Assembly (NCBI RefSeq): GCF_001039355.2
Contig: NW_019775675.1
Location: forward strand, 35,323 to 60,881
Direction: 5' to 3'
Origin: Lingula anatina
Lineage: Eukaryota > Brachiopoda > Lingulata > Lingulida > Lingulidae
DNA: 25,559 bases
Below the pieces are notes generated by a model, which worked only from the letters and a program-made list of their open reading frames with translations, made no database searches and had not been told where the DNA came from. This document shows, piece by piece, positions 21,091-25,559 of this stretch. Both the position numbers and the translations under genes were made by a program. Positions within the stretch are counted from its first letter, which is position 1; each line of letters starts with the position of its first letter.

Positions 21091-22064
21091 ACCACTATAC
21101 CACTGTACAGCATTTCATTGGAATAATTATATTTCTTATGTTTTTACCTGAAAGTACATATGAGCATGGCCCACTCATCTTGGTTTACAATCTTATTATT
21201 GAAAGAACATGATACAATTCCTAACTCGGGGGGAGAGGGGGGGGGGAGAGGTAGGGGGTGTTTACATTGATAATTTGATAACTCGAGGAAAGAAACTTGG
21301 ATTTTACCAGATATCTGCTTAATTATTATAAACTTCACTGAATTCACAAAAATAACAAGAAATATTGTATTTAAAATTCAAGTAAGATATCATATTTCAG
21401 TGTACTAGTATTTATACCATGCAAATGTGACTAACTGACTTCAATCCAACCTATTTTTACCAGGTTAATTTCAAGCCTACAAAATGGCATTTGCCAACTG
21501 ATAATGTACTGGAGTATCTCAATAATTACGTAATCTGCACAGATGATAAATTAATATTCATATCAAGGAATAGTAAGTCTGATATGACTCAATACCGATA
21601 TACTGTCATCACCAATCATAATATTGACCAATAACAGCATGGACGATTTTTTGGACCAACCGATATCATATACTAATGCATGAAACATATAAAGGGGTAT
21701 ACATGTACTAGTACATGTAGGTCATAGGTTAAGATACTGTTATCATGCTTTGACCAACCTGACTGACATCTCGTGACACTATATCTGGCACATGACGTAA
21801 TATCATAATATTGGGTGCCTTACATTTTAGTGCTGTCTATATATGTAGGTCTTAAATGAGGACTGTGCATTGCAGGGGAGGATTGAGACCGTCGACTTCT
21901 GGGTCTCCCGGGAGATGGTCAGATTGTAAAGTTTTCATTGACGGGTTTATATTTTTTTCTGTAGGAAGACGGTCAAAAATAGCGGATAGATCAATAAAAA
22001 TAATTTGGAAGACTGTCAGAGAATATCTCTGGATCTGCCCCTGCATTGCAACTGATTGATGTAT

Positions 22065-22318
22065 AAGGCCCCATTCCCATAGACAATATCGGTCTACGTA
22101 GATCAATCCAACTCCATGGAGACTCAGTTTCACAGCTTTATTAGAATATGCCTTCTCTTGGTGTTAAGTATTGTTAGAATACAAAAAAGCTGGTGATTAT
22201 TTGAGTATGTTGGAAACAAGAGAATTAAGTCATGAAGTTCAGTTAAGCTGATTGCACTCAGCGAGAGTCCCAGCAGAATTGGATTGATCTAAGTACAAAG
22301 ACTGATGGTGCAGGGCTT
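22065..22318. mobile_element. MITE-like inverted-repeat element, family M1 copy 2
   Basis: The left end (AGGCCCCATTCCCATAGACA) and right end are imperfect inverted repeats. Both contain AGATCAATCCAA near the start (22100-22111 on plus, 22280-22291 on minus). The interior matches family M1 copy 1 in inverted orientation. It is about 45 bases longer than copy 1, mostly in the middle and right arm. Confidence 0.72.
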
Positions 22319-22536
22319 GACATTAAGGGTGGCCCACTAGCCCTGGGCCACTGAAAACCAATCTAGGGCCATTGAATCGCTGGGGTCACTGGCCCAAAGA
22401 GCAAGTAAAATGTCATGTGTCAAATCATCCTTGCATATTTACCGATTGATATCTTGGGCCAGTATCTTGGGCCAAAAAAATTTGGTCATTTCCCACATAC
22501 ACAGACAAGCTTTAAGAACAAAACATAACCTCTCTG

Positions 22537-22537
<1 letters not shown>

Positions 22538-22591
<54 letters not shown>
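22538..22591. repeat. (TAA)n microsatellite
   Basis: About 18 perfect AAT/TAA units. No gene function is indicated. Confidence 0.97.
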
Positions 22592-22919
22592 CATGGTTAG
22601 TCAATACAAAGATTTAAAAATTTAAATTATGAATTAGAAACATACATAATGCATGCAAACTGCCTGCAGATCAGTATATTACGTAGTTCCAATGCCATAT
22701 ACACAGCATATAGCCATGGCAATCGCTAGGGCGGAAAATCGTTACAGCGTACCTCATTTACCGGGTATGTTTAAAATTTACTTTATGCCTCTCTATCACC
22801 CCTGCTGTTCGTTTAAAATATTGACAATGCTCTATCTTCTTCATTTAACACATGCTGTTATGTTTCATTGTCATGTCACTCACCTGATATATATATTATA
22901 GCCAGCTATCCCGCACAAA

Positions 22920-23520
22920 TGTGAATTACGGCGTACCCACACATGTGCTGTCAGAGACGTGGGGGATATCTAGGTCAAGGCAGCTGACCTATTTTAAAGC
23001 CGTCTCACTGACCGTCAACAGCGGTCACGTGTAACTCGCCGGTCGATCGAACGGCAGCATCTCTTCTACAATGTGTAGAAAAAAATGCAAACTAGATGAT
23101 TGTGTCAAATGACCACTTAGTATATGATTGTGTTTTGACAGGGAGATGATGTTATGACAATTTGACGTGCTAAAAGTCAATTGTACATCCGTGAAGTCTA
23201 CTAGACAGGTCAGCTTAACCTACCAGTAAAGGCCATATCTCATTCACAGATTTGTAAAAATGATCAAAAGGAGGGAAAAGATTGAAAATCGTGAAGGGTT
23301 AATGTATGCGCCGGGTATCTAAAGAAATACGAAGATATATAACTCAATATCAACACTGTCATTTAAAATAAAGTGTACTATATTTAGACAAACCGACCCC
23401 GTCACGACCCCTGTCACGTGAGTAAACAAAGCTCTGCAGGCGAAGTCACGTGCAGTTACCACCTGAGCACGCGTAGGCTTACGGAGGCACGGGGACCCAT
23501 GGACGTAACTTTTGAAAAAT
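22920..23520 (-). promoter_or_regulatory. CpG-rich putative promoter with three GTCACGTG E-boxes
   Basis: This stretch has far more CG dinucleotides than the flanking AT-rich DNA. It carries the same 8-mer GTCACGTG at 23024-23031, 23413-23420 and 23445-23452. CACGTG cores of this form are bound by USF and MiT/TFE-type bHLH-zip factors in animals. It lies upstream of exon 1 of the minus-strand fusion gene and downstream of the ankyrin/SOCS gene, so the fusion gene is its most likely target. No TATA box was assigned. Confidence 0.5.
23463..23500 (-). CDS. Candidate first coding exon of the fusion gene (tentative)
   Basis: In a CpG-rich stretch, an ATG at 23500-23498 opens twelve codons (MGPRASVSLRVL) plus AG, and then a GTGGTA donor at 23462. 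The two spare bases are exactly the phase that exon 18755-18635 needs: AG plus G gives Arg, then SLFVCPE. This would make a protein of 633 residues. An alternative exon ending ATGAG|GTACGC near 22760 also fits the phase, so the assignment is weak. The choice rests on CpG content and distance rather than on any recognised protein signature. Confidence 0.25.
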
Positions 23521-23529
23521 GACACTAAG

Positions 23530-24880
23530 AAAAAAAGAGCTCATTGAGTAAATGCGATTAAAAAGTAGGTAAAATCAATTTGAAAAAAAGATACGGAGAA
23601 AAAAAATACAATTTTTTTCATGTCTTTTGCTCTTTTATTTTATTTAATATGTATATATATTTTACTTATAGCATACTAGTACAAAACACTCTATAGAGAT
23701 TAGGGGAGATTATAGGTCCAAAATACATCTTGAAATCTCTAAAAAAAATACAATCTCCATTTGAGAAGTTATACAGTTATGCAATGGACTTGAATTTAAA
23801 CAACATAGCTCCCTGAGAAAAAGAATTATAGTAAATTCCCTAACTTCGATTACAGTAGCAATCCCAGTCACCTCTAACACAATCTCTGGAGCACGGCCAC
23901 GCGCTTGCTGATCCTGGCTGAGTGAATAGTTTCTTGATCCATCCGAGTTTTATTATAATCACTGTTTAATAGTGATAGGATGTACGTTATATATATTGAC
24001 AAGATGTACACAATAAAGAGTGTTTAGATTCTTATTTATCATAAGATTGATTTGGCAGTTACATACAGCAGACAGACTAAAAGGCTGAACATTTGACCAA
24101 AGAACGAGATATTAAACAGGCAGGCAATTTGAGGCAAATCAATTTTTATAATTTTTATTTATTTAAAAATATGCTTGCCAGGAGTATATTAGAAAGAATA
24201 GCATTCTAACAAAATGTAGGTCATCATAAAGCAATGGAAATTGTCATCTCAAGAACTCTGTAAATGACGATATTTCTTTGACACACAATTTTACTGCCTT
24301 TATATATATATATCAATTAAGTGCTGCCTTAGTGTACATTTAACCATGTGTCACCAGCATGCTTCGTCAACCAGGTGTCACTGTTGTATTTTGTTTGCCT
24401 AGGTGTCACCTCAATCATGTCTAGTCTGCATTCATCTCAGCACCATGTGATATATATTTTAGTAGATGAAATCATAAAATTTTAAAACATGCCTTCTAAA
24501 AGTACCTAGAGACTGAAAGTACCACAGAAGGTACATGCATAAATAAAACATATATACCATTCAAAATCAACTGAGGTTCCTTTAAAATTTTTCCCTAATT
24601 TCACTTTTCCATACCTTTTCCTATACACAGTATACTGGTATGTGTACATATACAGAGTGCTGAGTATAGCAATTAACCTGACCAGAGTGACTTTTCCACA
24701 ATAAGAACACCAAAAATACTGACTCTTGCTCGTTTTGCAGTCGATGCAACACATGCAAAATGGTGCTTTATGATCAACTCCCGTTCTTATAAGTAAAGTT
24801 GGTAAATGTTAAGGTGTCTCGAGATCTTTTCAACTATAATATCCAGTGTAGACAACGCATTGGCACTCTCAGCTCGCGTT
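23530..24880. other. Region between the putative promoter and the ankyrin/SOCS stop codon
   Basis: It probably contains the 3' UTR of the ankyrin/SOCS gene on the right and intergenic DNA on the left. AGGTGTCAC occurs twice (24373-24381, 24401-24409), a T-box-like half site. No gene was recognised. Confidence 0.5.
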
Positions 24881-24888
24881 AAATAATC

Positions 24889-25527
24889 TTAAATGCAGTC
24901 CTCCATTGACAAATGTATCTGTAGCTGGTGTGGGAGTGGCAGAGAGTAGATTTTGTCCCTCAATTTCTTACTTCCGAGGGCAGTTCTTATGCTCAAACAA
25001 CATGAATGCTTCAGAGTGTGTGGGTTTTTTACCTTTTCTTCAAACCACTGAACAAATGACTTGAAATTTTCAGGGTCTTCAACCATTGTTATGTCCGCTA
25101 AGTGAAGTGTAGATACAATTTGATGGGCCTCTATAGTGTGGACACCGTACCCCCAAATTACCAACATCCGCAGTATCTTCACCAACATCTGCGCATCGGG
25201 CTCAACATGTAGCTGCCATAGTAGAGTCCTGAACAGAGATGGCTGGTTAGACACCCTTTTGTCATTCAAAACCGTGTTTTCTTTAGTAGAAATGAGACCG
25301 CCTCCTTTAATCACTTCCCACGCGCAGTCCATTTGTACAGACTCCCAGCAGCAATGATGGATGGGCCGATTCCCTTGGTCGTCCATTAACGAGGTGTCTG
25401 CCCCATACTGGATAAGCATCTTGACCAGGCTGGCTTGATCTCGATCTATGGCCCAGTACAGACATGACCTGTATACATCAAAGTGAAGAACATTATAGAT
25501 TGTCTGGCCCATAGCCAGCAATTTCAA
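24889..25527 (-). CDS. Ankyrin repeat and SOCS box (ASB-type) protein, C-terminal exon (partial)
   Basis: Open frame to a TAA at 24891-24889. The N-terminal part has ankyrin-type repeats (SCLYWAIDRDQASLVKML then IQYGADTS, followed by QGNRPIHHCC). The C-terminus is a SOCS box: a BC-box LKHSCCLSIR that would bind elongin B/C, then LPLPHQLQIHL in the position of the cullin-5 box. Such proteins are substrate adaptors of cullin-RING ubiquitin ligases, with the ankyrin repeats choosing the substrate. About 200 residues are seen, and the rest lies right of the window. A good acceptor (TATACAG, exon start 25468) lies inside the frame. The frame also stays open and ankyrin-like upstream of it as far as the homopolymer, so the true exon boundary is unsettled. 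I cannot assign it to a numbered ASB family member. Confidence 0.82.
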   Translation of the reverse strand: MKLLAMGQTIYNVLHFDVYRSCLYWAIDRDQASLVKMLIQYGADTSLMDDQGNRPIHHCCWESVQMDCAWEVIKGGGLISTKENTVLNDKRVSNQPSLFRTLLWQLHVEPDAQMLVKILRMLVIWGYGVHTIEAHQIVSTLHLADITMVEDPENFKSFVQWFEEKVKNPHTLKHSCCLSIRTALGSKKLRDKIYSLPLPHQLQIHLSMEDCI

Positions 25528-25533
25528 AAGGGG

Positions 25534-25559
25534 TTTTTTTTTTTTTTTTTTTTTTTTTT
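25534..25559. repeat. Terminal poly(T) at the window edge
   Basis: 26 T end the window, inside or beside the open frame of the ankyrin/SOCS gene. This may be a contig break at a homopolymer. Confidence 0.9.

Noticed and set aside
24301-24312. CRISPR array, tRNA or rRNA genes
   Set aside because: Only AT microsatellites and scattered repeats were found here and elsewhere. No spaced identical repeats and no cloverleaf or rRNA signature was recognised by eye.
24373-24409. Paired AGGTGTCAC as a T-box regulatory site
   Set aside because: Two short matches in an untranslated or intergenic stretch are not enough, and the canonical site has GTGTGA rather than GTGTCA.

Overview
The window is animal nuclear DNA, low in GC (my estimate by eye is one third). 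It has long AT-rich introns, GT-AG splice sites, many microsatellites and short inverted-repeat elements, one 211-base assembly gap (13596-13806) and a terminal homopolymer. No operons, ribosome binding sites or other prokaryotic features were seen. The split gene structure, the protein similarities and the AGGTCA/ACATGTAC-rich repeats suggest a marine invertebrate, perhaps a mollusc or another lophotrochozoan. That taxonomic guess is an inference of moderate to low confidence.

All recognised genes lie on the minus strand, so they read from right to left. (1) 24889-25527 is the C-terminal part of an ankyrin repeat/SOCS box protein whose upstream exons lie beyond the window. (2) 6708-18755, possibly starting at 23500, is an eleven-exon gene I assembled from phase-matched exons. 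It encodes at least 620 residues. A membrane CDP-alcohol phosphatidyltransferase domain comes first, then a charged linker, then a C-terminal HxGH cytidylyltransferase domain. This apparent fusion of two successive Kennedy-type steps (activation of a phospho-headgroup with CTP, then transfer to a lipid or other alcohol) is the most interesting object in the window. (3) 770-4095 holds the first six coding exons (224 residues) of PIGN, GPI ethanolamine phosphate transferase 1. It continues past the left edge, and its start codon is split by an intron (AT|G).

The rest is intron and intergenic DNA. A CpG-rich stretch at 22920-23520 with three identical GTCACGTG sites is the likely promoter of the fusion gene. 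Intron 1 of that gene carries a decayed non-LTR reverse transcriptase (about 20515-21090). Two families of short inverted-repeat elements, each present twice (3172-3380 with 22065-22318, and 10611-10785 with 19217-19424), look like MITEs. A third dispersed repeat of about 350 bases (1441-1800 and 13268-13595) carries a perfect DR1 nuclear-receptor-type element, and its second copy runs into the assembly gap.

The fusion enzyme and PIGN both belong to phospho-headgroup metabolism. PIGN takes ethanolamine phosphate from phosphatidylethanolamine, and the fusion enzyme should make a headgroup lipid by way of a CDP- or CMP-activated intermediate. Whether the 2.6 kb tandem arrangement means anything functionally is unknown.
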